A DNA stretch of 64,000 bases, from the NCBI RefSeq assembly GCF_017526105.1, contig NZ_CP071839.1, positions 4,704,001 to 4,768,000 on the forward strand. The letters run 5' to 3'. The DNA comes from Streptomyces cyanogenus (GTDB lineage Bacteria; Actinomycetota; Actinomycetes; Streptomycetales; Streptomycetaceae). Every line of letters begins with the position of its first letter. Positions within the stretch are counted from its first letter, which is position 1. Positions 1 through 8,267 of this stretch are shown piece by piece. The notes below the pieces were generated by a model, which was not told the origin of the DNA, did no database searches, and saw only the letters and a program-made list of their open reading frames with translations. Position numbers and translations under genes: made by a program.

Positions 1-1452
1 GCGGCGCGCCCCCGCGTCGGCGGGTCGGCCCTGGCCGGTGCGGCCCCGGCGGTCCCTGGACGGCGAAGGCGCGCGGCGGGTGCGTTCCACGACGGGCGCG
101 GTGATGACCACAGGGACCCCGGAGGGCGCCTGGGCGCCTGTGATGCGGCTCAGCTCCGCCTCGCCCGAGCGGACCGGGGTGACGCGCGGGGTGATGCCGG
201 CCGAGGCCATCAGCCGGGTCATTCCGCGGCGTTGGCCGGGGGTCACCAGGGTGACGACGCTGCCGGACTCCCCGGCGCGGGCCGTACGGCCGCCACGGTG
301 CAGGTAGTCCTTGTGGTCGCTGGGCGGATCCACGTTGACGACCAGGTCGAGGCTGTCGATGTGGATACCGCGGGCCGCGACGTTGGTGGCCACCAGGACG
401 GTGACGTGACCGTCCTTGAACTGCGCCAGGGTCCGGGTGCGCTGCGGCTGGGACCGGCCACCGTGCAGGGCCGCGGCGCGGACACCACTGTCCAGCAGGT
501 GCCTGGTCAGCCGGTCCACGGCGTGCTTGGTGTCCAGGAACATGATGACCCGGCCGTCCCGGGCCGCGATCTCGGTGGTCGTGCGGTGCTTGTCCGCGTC
601 GTGCACGTGGAGTACGTGGTGCTCCATCGTGCTGACGGCACCGGCCGACGGGTCGACGGAGTGGACCACCGGGTCGGTCAGGTAGCGGCGGACCAGCAGG
701 TCGACGTTGCGGTCCAGGGTGGCCGAGAACAGCATCCGCTGACCCCCGGGACGCACCTGGTCGAGCAGGGCGGTGACCTGGGGCATGAAGCCCATGTCGG
801 TCATCTGGTCGGCCTCGTCGAGCACCGTGATGCCGACGTCGTCGAGCCGGCAGTCGCGCCGGTCGATGAGGTCCTTGAGCCGACCGGGCGTGGCGACGAC
901 CACCTCGGCGCCGGCACGCAGCGCACCGGCCTGCCTGCCGATGGACATTCCGCCGACGACGGTGGCGAGCCGCAGGCTCACCGAGCGGGCATAGGGACCG
1001 AGCGCGTCGGTGACCTGCTGGGCCAGCTCACGGGTGGGGACGAGGATCAGAGCCAGTGGCCGGCGCGGCTCGGCGCGCCGGCCCGCCGTACGGGCGAGGA
1101 CCGCAAGGCCGAAGGCGAGAGTCTTGCCCGACCCGGTGCGACCGCGGCCGAGCACGTCACGGCCGGCCAGGGAGTTCGGCAGGGTGGCCGCCTGGATCGG
1201 GAACGGTACGGTCACGCCTTCGTGGCCGAGCGTGGTCAGCAACGGCGCCGGCATGGCGAGATCGGCGAACGCCTCGACAGCGGGCAACGCGGGCGTGACC
1301 GTCTTCGGCGGCGCGAACTCGCTCCCCGCGGGCTGTCGGTTTCCGTAACCGGCGGAACGGCGCGGAACGCCGGAGCGGTTCGCGGCGGCGCTTCCTCCGA
1401 AACGGTCGTATGTGCGATTGGTGCGTGCGCCTGTGGAGCGGGTGCGGTTCAT
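1..1452 (-). CDS. DEAD-box ATP-dependent RNA helicase (3' end beyond window)
   Basis: Unwinds RNA duplexes using ATP, probably in cold-shock RNA remodelling or ribosome assembly. The ATG at 1452 follows a GGAAGG ribosome site. About 484 codons lie in the window and no stop is reached. Visible motifs in order are Walker A GRTGSGKT (about 1120-1140), DEAD in VLDEADQ (about 805-820), SAT in LFSATLD (about 715) and the motif VI region HRGGRTAR (about 285-300). The last visible residues are Arg/Gly-rich, as in the basic disordered tail of many actinobacterial DEAD-box proteins. It lies downstream of a cold-shock gene on the same strand, a common Streptomyces pairing, with a strong terminator between them, so co-transcription is only by read-through. 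Confidence 0.93.
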   Translation of the reverse strand, partial: MNRTRSTGARTNRTYDRFGGSAAANRSGVPRRSAGYGNRQPAGSEFAPPKTVTPALPAVEAFADLAMPAPLLTTLGHEGVTVPFPIQAATLPNSLAGRDVLGRGRTGSGKTLAFGLAVLARTAGRRAEPRRPLALILVPTRELAQQVTDALGPYARSVSLRLATVVGGMSIGRQAGALRAGAEVVVATPGRLKDLIDRRDCRLDDVGITVLDEADQMTDMGFMPQVTALLDQVRPGGQRMLFSATLDRNVDLLVRRYLTDPVVHSVDPSAGAVSTMEHHVLHVHDADKHRTTTEIAARDGRVIMFLDTKHAVDRLTRHLLDSGVRAAALHGGRSQPQRTRTLAQFKDGHVTVLVATNVAARGIHIDSLDLVVNVDPPSDHKDYLHRGGRTARAGESGSVVTLVTPGQRRGMTRLMASAGITPRVTPVRSGEAELSRITGAQAPSGVPVVITAPVVERTRRAPSPSRDRRGRTGQGRPADAGARR

Positions 1453-1570
1453 GCGGAACCTTCCTCGATGCGGGCACGTATCAAGGAATTTCCGCAGCAG
1501 AATGAGCGGCGCAGAGAATCGCGAGAACGGGCCGAAAACGACAGGGTCGAATCACCCTGGAAATGAAGCG

Positions 1571-1606
1571 AGCTGGGGCTCGCACTCCAAGGTGCGGGCC
1601 CCAGCT
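1571..1606 (-). terminator. Hairpin terminator after the cold-shock gene
   Basis: Two 15-bp arms (1571-1585 and 1592-1606) pair with a single G-U type mismatch around a 6-nt loop. It sits 27 bp past the stop of the cold-shock gene and upstream of the helicase start, so it could act as a terminator or attenuator between the two. Confidence 0.8.
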
Positions 1607-1632
1607 GCGAAGTGCGCGGCGGTGCCGGTGCG

Positions 1633-1836
1633 TCAGGCGGGAACGATGTTCTCGGCCGTCGGGCCCTTCTGGCCCTGGGCGATGTCGAACGACACCTTCT
1701 GGCCTTCCTGCAGCTCGCGGAAGCCCTGGGCGGCGATGTTCGAGTAGTGGGCGAAGACGTCGGGGCCGCCGCCGTCCTGCTCGATGAAGCCGAAGCCCTT
1801 TTCGGCGTTGAACCACTTCACGGTGCCAGTAGTCAT
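1633..1836 (-). CDS. Cold-shock protein (CspA family)
   Basis: A 67-residue single cold-shock (OB-fold) domain that binds single-stranded RNA or DNA and acts as an RNA chaperone. It has the canonical RNP1 KGFGFIE (residues 13-19) and RNP2-type VFAHYS (residues 27-32), and starts MTTGTVKWFN as Streptomyces Csp proteins do. The ATG at 1836 is preceded by GAAGGAGA, a strong ribosome site. The helicase gene follows on the same strand. The roughly 500 bp upstream hold no convincing gene and may contain a long leader of the kind cold-shock mRNAs often carry; this is inferred from spacing only. Confidence 0.97.
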   Translation of the reverse strand: MTTGTVKWFNAEKGFGFIEQDGGGPDVFAHYSNIAAQGFRELQEGQKVSFDIAQGQKGPTAENIVPA

Positions 1837-2382
1837 GTTGTTTCTCCTTCGGAGGCGGTGTCAGGAATACGCCCTGTGCGCATTCCGTGTCGCCGTGATG
1901 ATCAGCCGTCGGAAAAACCTTCTGGCAACCACACCTGCAACTGAGATCGACAGTAGCACGGTGCGATCGGCCTTGCGTGGTGGATAATTCCGCTCCGCCG
2001 GGCAGCCGAGGAATACTCGTCGTACCCCGCACCTATATCTCATTTCACGGGCACAGATATTGCTCTCCGTGGGCGCGGCCTTCCTGTCGTGTACGTCCAC
2101 CCACAGCCCTGTGACCTCCCTCGACGGGACATGTGCCGCTGCACCGTCATCAGCGGTCGGTACAACGGCGAACGCGTCTGAGACTCCTGTACCGCGACAA
2201 AGGTCACATCTTCCGTGAGACCTCGCCCCGCGGTGGCGGGCGTCTTGTGCGAAGTCCAGTCGATGGTGATCAGGCCCACGTCGGTCAGGTAGGCCCAGAG
2301 ATTGGAGGGAGCATGGGGAGTAGCGTGGGAGGAGCGAGGCGAGTCGCGTGTTCGCACCGGCTCCCGAAGACGGGTGGTCCTC
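1837..2382. other. Intergenic region between csp and the DUF5994 gene
   Basis: No open frame here has family similarity or a good ribosome site. It should contain the cold-shock gene promoter and leader (minus strand) and the promoter of the divergent DUF5994 gene. I could not place -10/-35 boxes with confidence. Confidence 0.5.
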
Positions 2383-2865
2383 ATGACCGGCTCTGATTCA
2401 CCCCCTGATTCCCCGCATCTGCCGAGCGGCGTTCACGAGGCCGTACGGCCGGGGTGCGCGCTCCTCCGGCTGGAGACGACGGAGTCGCGGGAAGGTGTGC
2501 TGGATGGTGCGTGGTGGCCGCGGTCGCGCGACATCGCTGCCGAGCTGCCCGAGCTGCTGAGCGCCCTCACCAGCCACCTCGGGCCGGTCACCCGCGTCGG
2601 GCTGGACACCGCGGCCTGGCAAGGGCTCCTGACGCGGATCGTCGTCGACGACCGGGTGGTGCACATCGACTCCTTCCCCGTGGGCGACGACACCGTCCTG
2701 ATCACCCGGGGCGACCGGGACCTCTTCTCGCTGCTGGTGGTTCCGCCGAACGCGACACCCGAGGCCGCCCGCGCCGCGATGGCCCAGGCGGTCCGGGCAG
2801 ACAACGTCAGCAAGGCGGAACAGATCCTCATCGATACCGGGAGCGGGCAGGAGCCGCCGGACTGA
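2383..2865 (+). CDS. DUF5994 family protein
   Basis: A 160-aa soluble protein of an actinobacterial family with no known biochemical role. The typical block is visible near residues 25-60: a charged stretch ending in GVLDGAWWPRSRD, then ELPELL and a conserved RVGLD. The first ATG in the frame is at 2302, but family proteins begin near MTGSDSPPDS, so I use the ATG at 2383; no strong ribosome site precedes either. The C-terminal helix (residues about 120-145, NATPEAARAAMAQAV) is also typical. The gene is monocistronic and converges on the phosphatase remnant. Confidence 0.75.
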   Translation: MTGSDSPPDSPHLPSGVHEAVRPGCALLRLETTESREGVLDGAWWPRSRDIAAELPELLSALTSHLGPVTRVGLDTAAWQGLLTRIVVDDRVVHIDSFPVGDDTVLITRGDRDLFSLLVVPPNATPEAARAAMAQAVRADNVSKAEQILIDTGSGQEPPD

Positions 2866-2895
2866 CGCGCCGCGGCTCGACCGAGGCCGGTGAGG

Positions 2896-3640
2896 TCAGC
2901 CGCGCCACTCCACCATGAGCAGCGTCGCGTCCTCCGTGGTGCGTCCGCCCCGCGCCCGCTTGAGCGTGTGCGTCACCGCCCGGACCCCGCGGCCGGTCCT
3001 TTCCAGATGGTTCACACAGTCGATCAGCTGGTCCTCCCCGAACTCCTCCCCGCCGGTCCTGTGCTCCTCGACCGGTCCATCGGTGAAGCAGAGGACGCGG
3101 TCCCCGCGTTCCAGCCCCAGCTCGCTGATCCGTGGCTCCGCACCACCCAGGCCGACCGGGAGGGTCGTCGGGGCCGCCAGGCGGCCCGCGACGCGGTGGT
3201 TGCGGGCGAGGACCGGCGGCGGGTGCCCGGCATTGACCCACTGGACCCGACCTGTCGTCGTGTCCAGCTGCATCATCTGCGCGGTGGCGAAGTGCTCGGG
3301 ACCGAACTGCTCCGCCACCGCGCGGTCCGTGAAGTCGTAGATCTCCGACAGCCCGATGCCGGCGCGGCGGGCGTGGCGGTAGGCGCCGATGGCCACGGTG
3401 GCCATCGTGGCCGCGTCCAGGCCGTGCCCCATCGCGTCGATCACGACCGCGTGGAGGACGTCCCCGTTGAGGGCGTAATCGAAGCTGTCCCCCCACGTCA
3501 TAGGCGGGTTCCAGGATTCCGGCCACGGCGACCCTGGGCCTGATCATCGCCAGCGGTGGCAGCAGGAACCACTGGATTTCCGCGGCGGCGTGGCCCTGGA
3601 CGACTACGAGCGGATGCAGTCGGCATGGCTGGGGGCGAGA
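2896..3640 (-). pseudogene. SpoIIE-type (PP2C) serine phosphatase, frameshifted
   Basis: The 201-aa open frame 2896-3501 carries most of a SpoIIE/RsbU phosphatase domain, a family that dephosphorylates anti-anti-sigma factors: VVIDAMGHGLDAA supplies an acidic metal ligand, and VNAGHPPP and LCFTDGPVE are the usual later motifs. The upstream part continues in another frame, with AAEIQWFLLPPLAM and LEPAYDVGG at about 3495-3600. The two halves join at a run of six C (3489-3494) where two bases are missing relative to DVGGDSFDY. N-terminal to that only degraded sequence is left. It is probably inactive unless the frameshift is a sequencing error or is bypassed. It lies at the left border of the island. 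Confidence 0.75.
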
Positions 3641-3779
3641 TCGCTGCAAGCGCGGGTGAGGACCGGCTCCCGCTTCCCCGGCCCTCGGCCCGGCACGCCC
3701 AGTGGCACTGGGCCACACCACAGGCTCAGTCGGTCCTCGCGACGGGAGACCTGGCCGACATCCTGCCCATGACCGCCTC

Positions 3780-4157
3780 ACAGCGGGACATCGCCCTCAG
3801 CTCTGGACGGTTGGCGCGCGTTCTCCAGGACTGGATCGGCGGGCACTTCCGTCTGCCCGCTCCCGACATCCCGTCGCTCACTTCCTTCAGCCTGCCTCGG
3901 CTTGGGCGAAGAGCGGATTCCCCACCCCGGCGAGGCGGCGGGTGCCGATGTGCCGGCGGAGGAAGCCGCGATGCTGGTGAGGGCTCGCTGGGGCCTCGGC
4001 AATGCGCCGATCCCGAACGTCGTGCATCTTCTTGAGGCGCTGGCGTACGAGTCTTCTCGCTGTCCCGCGACCGCCCCGGGGTCGACGCTTTCTCCTTCTG
4101 GGATCGCGGGCTCCCGTTCGGCTGTTGAGCACCGAGAAGACCGCAGAACGTGGGCGT
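3780..4157 (+). pseudogene. Degraded ImmA/IrrE-like regulatory protein remnant
   Basis: Fragments in different plus frames read like an XRE/ImmA-IrrE (COG2856) protein: LVRARWGLGNAPIPNVVHLL (about 3980-4035), VFSLSRDRPGVDAFSFW (4051-4101) and LLSTEKTAERGR (about 4120-4157). At least two frame changes separate them. The homology stops just where FDAAHELGH, the zinc-peptidase HExxH motif, would be expected, and unrelated sequence follows. The helix-turn-helix half is not recognisable. It is a pseudogene truncated near the island boundary. Family assignment is from memory of the conserved blocks, hence the low confidence. Confidence 0.4.
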
Positions 4158-4278
4158 TCGCCCCCCGCGGCGCGAGCACCAACCTTCGAAGTGGCACGCG
4201 AAACCCCCGACAGGGGCCGCTGGCCTGCACTTGGGGCACGCAGAGGGCACGCTGCCCTCAAGTTGGACTAGACAACAA

Positions 4279-4307
4279 AAACCCCCGGGCCGCCGGCCTG
4301 GGGGTTT
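4279..4307 (-). terminator. tRNA-Gly-type terminator, distal copy
   Basis: Arms of 13 bp (4279-4291 and 4295-4307, one mismatch) form a C5/G5 hairpin flanked by A and T runs. It is nearly the same as the terminators at 7340-7366 and 15083-15110 and sits at the same distance from each tRNA 3' half copy. It travelled or was duplicated with the attachment site. Confidence 0.75.
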
Positions 4308-4315
4308 CGCATGGA

Positions 4316-4357
4316 GCGGGTGACGAGAATCGAACTCGCGCTCTCAGCTTGGGAAGC
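4316..4357 (-). repeat. Partial tRNA-Gly(CCC) copy: attachment-site duplicate 1
   Basis: These 42 bp are identical to the 3' half of tRNA-Gly(CCC) at 15118-15188, from the acceptor end through the T-arm and into the anticodon stem-loop. Sequence then diverges at 4358. As it is the copy farthest from the intact tRNA, it is the expected outer boundary of an integrated element. Confidence 0.85.
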
Positions 4358-4534
4358 GACGGCGCTTGGGTGGGCGAATGGCCGCTGTCCGTTCCTACCG
4401 GCACGCTCTGGGCACGGGGGCCACCATCTGTCGAGCTGTACGGCGCGCGGCGCTTCGCGCCGACCGGCGGGCATGGCCTGACGGACTGATCTGGAGTTTC
4501 CGTTGCCATTGCACATCTGACGTACGGAGGTGGC

Positions 4535-4580
4535 ATCACCAATGTTGGTGACATACTCTTCTATGTACATCACCAACATT
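4535..4580 (+). promoter_or_regulatory. Operator-like inverted repeats upstream of vapB
   Basis: TCACCAA and TTGGTGA flank a 2-bp centre (4536-4551). The 11-bp sequence AATGTTGGTGA (4541-4551) is repeated in inverted orientation as TCACCAACATT at 4570-4580. The two sites lie directly before the vapB ribosome site, as expected for autorepression by a ribbon-helix-helix VapB/VapBC complex. Confidence 0.6.
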
Positions 4581-4597
4581 GCGTAGGAGGTGTTCGT

Positions 4598-4819
4598 ATG
4601 TCTGTGACCCAGATCGACATCGATGATGACGCTCTGGAGCGTGCCATGGCTCTGGCCAAGGTCAGGACCAAGAAGGAAGCGGTCAACCTGGCTCTGCACT
4701 TCTACGCCGAACAGCAGGAGCGTGCGGCGCGCATCAGCCGTCACTTCGAGCGGGCGCGTGAGTGGGGTGCCGTCGAGGACGCCGAGCGCCTGCACCGGGC
4801 GGAGAAGCACAGCCGGTGA
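4598..4819 (+). CDS. vapB: VapB-type ribbon-helix-helix antitoxin
   Basis: A 73-aa protein whose first 35 residues have the beta strand (VTQIDID) and two helices of a ribbon-helix-helix DNA-binding fold, including the family-typical TKKEAVNLAL. The charged C-terminal half should wrap the toxin and block its active site. Ribosome site AGGAGG lies 7 bp before the ATG. Its stop overlaps the vapC start by four bases (GTGA, 4816-4819), which implies translational coupling. Inverted repeats upstream suggest autoregulation. It lies just inside the distal attachment copy, so it belongs to the island and may stabilise it. Confidence 0.88.
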   Translation: MSVTQIDIDDDALERAMALAKVRTKKEAVNLALHFYAEQQERAARISRHFERAREWGAVEDAERLHRAEKHSR

Positions 4820-5226
4820 TCTACTTGCTCGACACCTCCGGCCTGGTCCGGCTGATCCGCGAACCAAAGCTGCAGTCGGCCTGGTACGACGCGATCGACG
4901 CCGGTGCCATCGCATCCTGCTACGTGCAGCGAACCGAGTTCCTGTACAGCGCCCGGAACGGCCGTGAGTACGACGAGATCGCGGAGATGTTCACCGACCT
5001 CTATCCCGACGTGTCGGTGCCGAAGAACGCGGGGCGTTGGATCAGCGCGGTGCAAAACCGTATGGCCCAGGCCGGGGAGCATCGCAGCGCCTCGGCGGTG
5101 GACCTCGTCATAGCCGCCACCGCCGCCCACCACGGCCTGGCTGTCCTCCACGACGATGCCGACTACCGGGCCATCGCCCAGCACGCAACCGATCTGCTCG
5201 AGCACAATGTCCACGACATCACCTGA
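4816..5226 (+). CDS. vapC: VapC-type PIN-domain ribonuclease toxin
   Basis: 136 aa from the GTG at 4816. It is a PIN-domain toxin expected to cut tRNA or rRNA when released from VapB. The N-terminus IYLLDTSGLVRL carries the first catalytic Asp. QRTEFLYSAR supplies the conserved Glu, and the C-terminal SAVDLVIAATA and VLHDDADY blocks carry the other acidic residues. Length and motif order match intact VapC, so the pair looks functional, unlike most nearby island genes. An ATG further upstream in the frame (4762) lies inside vapB and is unlikely to be used. Confidence 0.88.
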   Translation: MIYLLDTSGLVRLIREPKLQSAWYDAIDAGAIASCYVQRTEFLYSARNGREYDEIAEMFTDLYPDVSVPKNAGRWISAVQNRMAQAGEHRSASAVDLVIAATAAHHGLAVLHDDADYRAIAQHATDLLEHNVHDIT

Positions 5227-5289
5227 GGCGCTTTCCCCCACAGGTTGTGGACGGGAACTTGCGAACGTCGGCCATCGGGCCTGAAGCGT

Positions 5290-5530
5290 CACTTGACGTG
5301 TATGGCGTGCCTGGCCATGCGCCAGCCGTCATCGATGCACCGCAGTTCCTCCTCGTAGACGGCGCTGATGACGGCGCCGCCGTCCACGCCGCCCAAGCCC
5401 TTGGATCGGACACGGACAGCAGGGCCGGAACGTCGTCGTAGGTGCCGCTTGCCGCGTCGCGGACGAACTTCGCTCGCTCCACGACGAGTTCCTTGCCATC
5501 GGGGTCCGCGGACAGGAGAGCCAGGGTCGT
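5290..5530 (-). pseudogene. NTF2/SnoaL-like protein remnant
   Basis: Pieces in two minus frames look like a small NTF2-like protein: ERAKFVRDAASGTYDDVPALL (about 5420-5480, one frame) and VISAVYEEELRCIDDGWRMA (about 5300-5370, another frame), the latter ending at a stop at 5289-5291. The frames change near 5405. Such domains often sit beside SDR oxidoreductase genes, and an SDR fragment lies immediately upstream. No complete protein can be made. Function is not assigned beyond the fold guess. Confidence 0.35.
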
Positions 5531-5790
5531 CGAGGCACTCCTCCGCCGTCGGGGTGGCCGGCAGGGATACGAACGCCGGCGCCGAGGAGACGTTCATGAC
5601 CACCGCGTCCGCCCTGCCGACCAGCAGCGGCAGGAAGGCGCACGTCATACGGATCGTGCCCAGCAGGTTGACGGTGACATGGTTCTCGGCGACCGGCAGG
5701 GAGACCGCGTCGAGGCCCGAACCGCCTCGGCGGCCCGCGTGATCGACGCCGGGTCGGTGAGGTCCAGAACGAGGGCGGGCGCGCGGCGGT
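5530..5790 (-). pseudogene. Short-chain dehydrogenase (SDR) remnant
   Basis: Minus-strand fragments resemble the middle of an SDR: LVLDLTDPASITRAAEAVRA (about 5711-5784), then in another frame MTCAFLPLLVGRADAVVMNV and SSAPAFVSLPA (about 5570-5648), the strand and Ser region that precedes the catalytic Tyr in this family. The N-terminal glycine motif and YxxxK are missing. The remnant abuts the 5' end of the truncated methylase on the opposite strand near 5787, marking a recombination joint. Confidence 0.45.
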
Positions 5791-7081
5791 GGTCATGCCG
5801 AACAAGGCGGGCAACTCCGGGAACGCGGCGGAGCGGGCGATCCGTCGGGCACTGGTGGAGCAGGGTGTCGTGGAGTGCGTTGTGGCGCTGCCCGACAGAC
5901 TCTTCTCCGGAACCTCGGTACCCGTGTGCGTGTGGCTGCTGCGGCACCCGGCCGACGCCGGGAACCATGTCCTGTTCCTGGACGCGCGTGACCTGGGCGT
6001 CATGCGGCGCGGCGGGCGGAGGGTGCTTGCCTACGACGACGTCCAAGCCGTCCTCGACTCGTACCTGGCTCTCAGTCCGTGGGAAGGACCCGCCCGACCG
6101 GACGACTCCCCTCCGGCGACCGTACCCAGCGCGCGTGTCGACAGGGAGGCGCTGCGCCGCAACGACTACTCGCTCAATCCCATCGACCACATCGGCCGTT
6201 CGTCGGCCCCGGACTCTGGTGCGGCCGGTACCGCGGAGGCGGAAGCCTGGGCCGAGGTGTCGTGGCTGAGGGAGAGATGCGCCGACCTGGACGAGCGCAC
6301 CGTCGGCCTGCGCGCCGAGCTGGAGACCGACCGAGGGCGTCAGGCGCCTCGGCGCAGGGCCACGCTCGCGGCGTTGTGCGAGATCCAGACCGGTCCGTCG
6401 CACGCGTTGCCGGCGCCGCAGGACCGGACTCCTTACGGCGTGGTGCCGGTCGTCTTCCCAAGGCACCTGCGGGACGGGCGGGTGACCGACAGCGTCGACG
6501 AGCGCGTCTCGCCGGAGCTCGCAGAACGGCTGACGCGCTACCGACTCGCGCCAGGTGACATCGTCTGTATCCGCTCGGGCGCCATGGGGCCGCCGGCCAT
6601 GGTGCGGGGGGACCAGACGGGGTGGCTCATGAGCTCCAACGTGATCAGGCTCCGCTGCCGCCAGGACGCCGGGGTCCTGCCCCACTACCTGCTCGCCGTG
6701 CTGAGCCGTCCGGACGCCGTGAACTGGATCAGGGATCGAGCGGCCGCCACTGCGGCTCCGTTCATCACCAAGGACGCACTGGGACGCCAGGAAGTCCTGC
6801 TCCCTCCCCTCGACGTGCAGCAGGAGATCGCCGAACTGCTGATGCTCCTCGGGGAGCGGTCCGACGCCCACCGGGAACTGGCGGCAGCCATCACCCACGC
6901 ACGAGGGCTGCTTCTCGACCAACTGACGAGCGCCTCGCCCTCCTCTCGAGACAGCGAAAGGAAATCCCGATCACGACCACCACAGACCCCACGCGCCTGT
7001 CCCGGTCCGTCGCCTGGGCGCTCTGGCTTCTGGTCATCGTGCTCTTCTCCATGCTGGTCGCCGTGTGTGTTGCCGCTCTGA
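5789..7081 (+). pseudogene. N-6 DNA methylase / type I specificity protein, 5'-truncated
   Basis: The frame begins inside an N-6 adenine methylase: PNKAGNSGNAAERAIRRAL and FSGTSVPVCVWLLRHP (residues about 5-55) are the segments that follow the catalytic NPPY/F motif, which is absent together with the SAM-binding site. After LRRNDYSLNPI (about 125) and a coiled-coil linker, residues about 205-385 look like a type I target-recognition half domain ending PPLDVQQEIAELL. The last 40 or so codons overlap the next gene out of frame and are probably read-through (see the base at 6972). It cannot methylate DNA alone; origin is a fused methylase-specificity gene carried by the island. Confidence 0.7.
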
Positions 7082-7269
7082 AATACGCGACCGGCGTGGG
7101 CCTCGCTGACTTGATCCTGTACGCGGGGGGCGCGTTCGGTACGACGGCAGGGCTGTGCTTCGCCGCGGTGGAAGCAGTTACGACGCTGCGGAACTGGACC
7201 ACGACGGACGACCACCGGAACCTGCCGTGTGCATCGGCCGACACGAACCGGCCTACTGGTTCTGGCTGA
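6970..7269 (+). CDS. Small two-helix membrane protein with a mutated start
   Basis: About 99 residues in the frame ITTTTDPTRLSRS. Two hydrophobic helices are clear: roughly residues 14-36 (WALWLLVIVLFSMLVAVCVA) and 47-70 (LADLILYAGGAFGTTAGLC). A ribosome site AAAGGA precedes an ATC codon (6970-6972) where an ATG would be expected. Changing base 6972 to G would create both this ATG and the stop codon of the upstream frame as an ATGA overlap. The gene may therefore be silent or use a weak non-canonical start. No family recognised. Confidence 0.5.
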   Translation: MTTTTDPTRLSRSVAWALWLLVIVLFSMLVAVCVAALKYATGVGLADLILYAGGAFGTTAGLCFAAVEAVTTLRNWTTTDDHRNLPCASADTNRPTGSG

Positions 7270-7339
7270 TGGTGGGCTGGGCCGGTGGCTCGCCCATGGA
7301 TGGTGAAGAGCGGCACTCGACCCGCTCTTGACAAAAAAC

Positions 7340-7366
7340 AAACCCCAGGCCACTGACCTGGGGTTT
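7340..7366 (-). terminator. tRNA-Gly-type terminator, middle copy
   Basis: Perfect 10-bp arms AAACCCCAGG (7340-7349) and CCTGGGGTTT (7357-7366) around a 7-nt loop, placed as in the other two tRNA-Gly copies. Confidence 0.75.
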
Positions 7367-7375
7367 CTCTCTGGA

Positions 7376-7419
7376 GCGGGTGACGAGAATCGAACTCGCG
7401 CTCTCAGCTTGGGAAGCTG
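7376..7419 (-). repeat. Partial tRNA-Gly(CCC) copy: attachment-site duplicate 2
   Basis: 44 bp identical to the 3' half of the tRNA-Gly gene at 15118-15188, diverging after 7419. To its right, starting 90 bp after the GGGAAGC core, are paired GTTCCCCG motifs (7501-7508, 7511-7518) followed by CGATCTGG, an arrangement repeated near 9282. It marks the joint between two tandem integrated elements. Confidence 0.85.
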
Positions 7420-7573
7420 CAAGCACTAGCGGTCCATTCGACTGCTGACCTTGGCGAACGGTCTGAGAGCTGCCTGTCGGCCTGGGCTGCGTTCACCGTG
7501 GTTCCCCGTTGTTCCCCGCTCGATCTGGTGCGCATGTGGTGCGGCTGGGATCATCCGCGTTGAAACCCGATGC

Positions 7574-7987
7574 TCACCTGAACACGCAGACGACGCGCCC
7601 ATAGTCTTCGATCTGCTGCTGTTGTTCGTCGGGACGAGGTGCGTGCTCGTTGTCTCCACACCTGAGGACTGTTCCGTCGTCTCCCTCAAATACGGAGACA
7701 ACGCCTCCGTGATGGCTACAGGCTCCTGGGCGGCCGATGGAGTCTGACGGCCACCCGTCTGAGCACTCGTAGCCCTGATACGTCCAGCGAACTGGCGTGT
7801 GCGTGGCGGATGGAACTCCAGAGCTGACCGGCGGATCCTCGTCGTCATCGTTCCATCCACTGAGTTGGGCTGTGATCGGGAGGACGACGAAGATCCCTAC
7901 GCCGATAAGGCCGGCCACGGAGTAGGCCACCACCCGAGCGACCCGCCACGCGCGGTTCTCGACGAGCCTTTGCAGGAGTCTGCGCAC
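7574..7987 (-). CDS. Single-pass membrane protein with a Cys/His-rich external domain
   Basis: 137 aa. A basic N-terminus is followed by one transmembrane helix (residues about 18-43, VVAYSVAGLIGVGIFVVLPI), then a Ser/Pro linker and an external domain with YECSDGWPSDS and RPGACSHHGGV (about 73-95). CxDG and GxCSHHGGV resemble the DUF3761 motif found in secreted small proteins, but I only see partial similarity. Two further cysteines lie near residues 108 and 134. No operon partner is evident; the next gene on this strand starts at 9092. Confidence 0.65.
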   Translation of the reverse strand: MRRLLQRLVENRAWRVARVVAYSVAGLIGVGIFVVLPITAQLSGWNDDDEDPPVSSGVPSATHTPVRWTYQGYECSDGWPSDSIGRPGACSHHGGVVSVFEGDDGTVLRCGDNEHAPRPDEQQQQIEDYGRVVCVFR

Positions 7988-8267
7988 GGAAGACTTCTAG
8001 CAGAGCAAGCGGCTCTAGCGGGCTTCTTCGCCGACGTTGGCGGCAGCTCTCCAGAGCGTCAAGCGGCGGACTGCTGGTCGTCGTGTCTGGCATTCCGCAG
8101 ACCCACCAACACGCTTTCCAACTGTGGTGGTGGGGTGGCAGACGTCGTTTGAGGACGTTCACCTGGGTTCATAGGCGACCGTCTGCCGAAGCCGAGACGT
8201 TTCCGGGGCTCGCCTGAACGGCCGGCCGTGTACGGGGCTGAATGAGACGGAAACTGAGACGGGCCGG

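Noticed and set aside
232..1566. 444-codon open frame on the plus strand
   Set aside because: It is antisense to the DEAD-box helicase, which has all its motifs; high GC keeps the opposite frames open.
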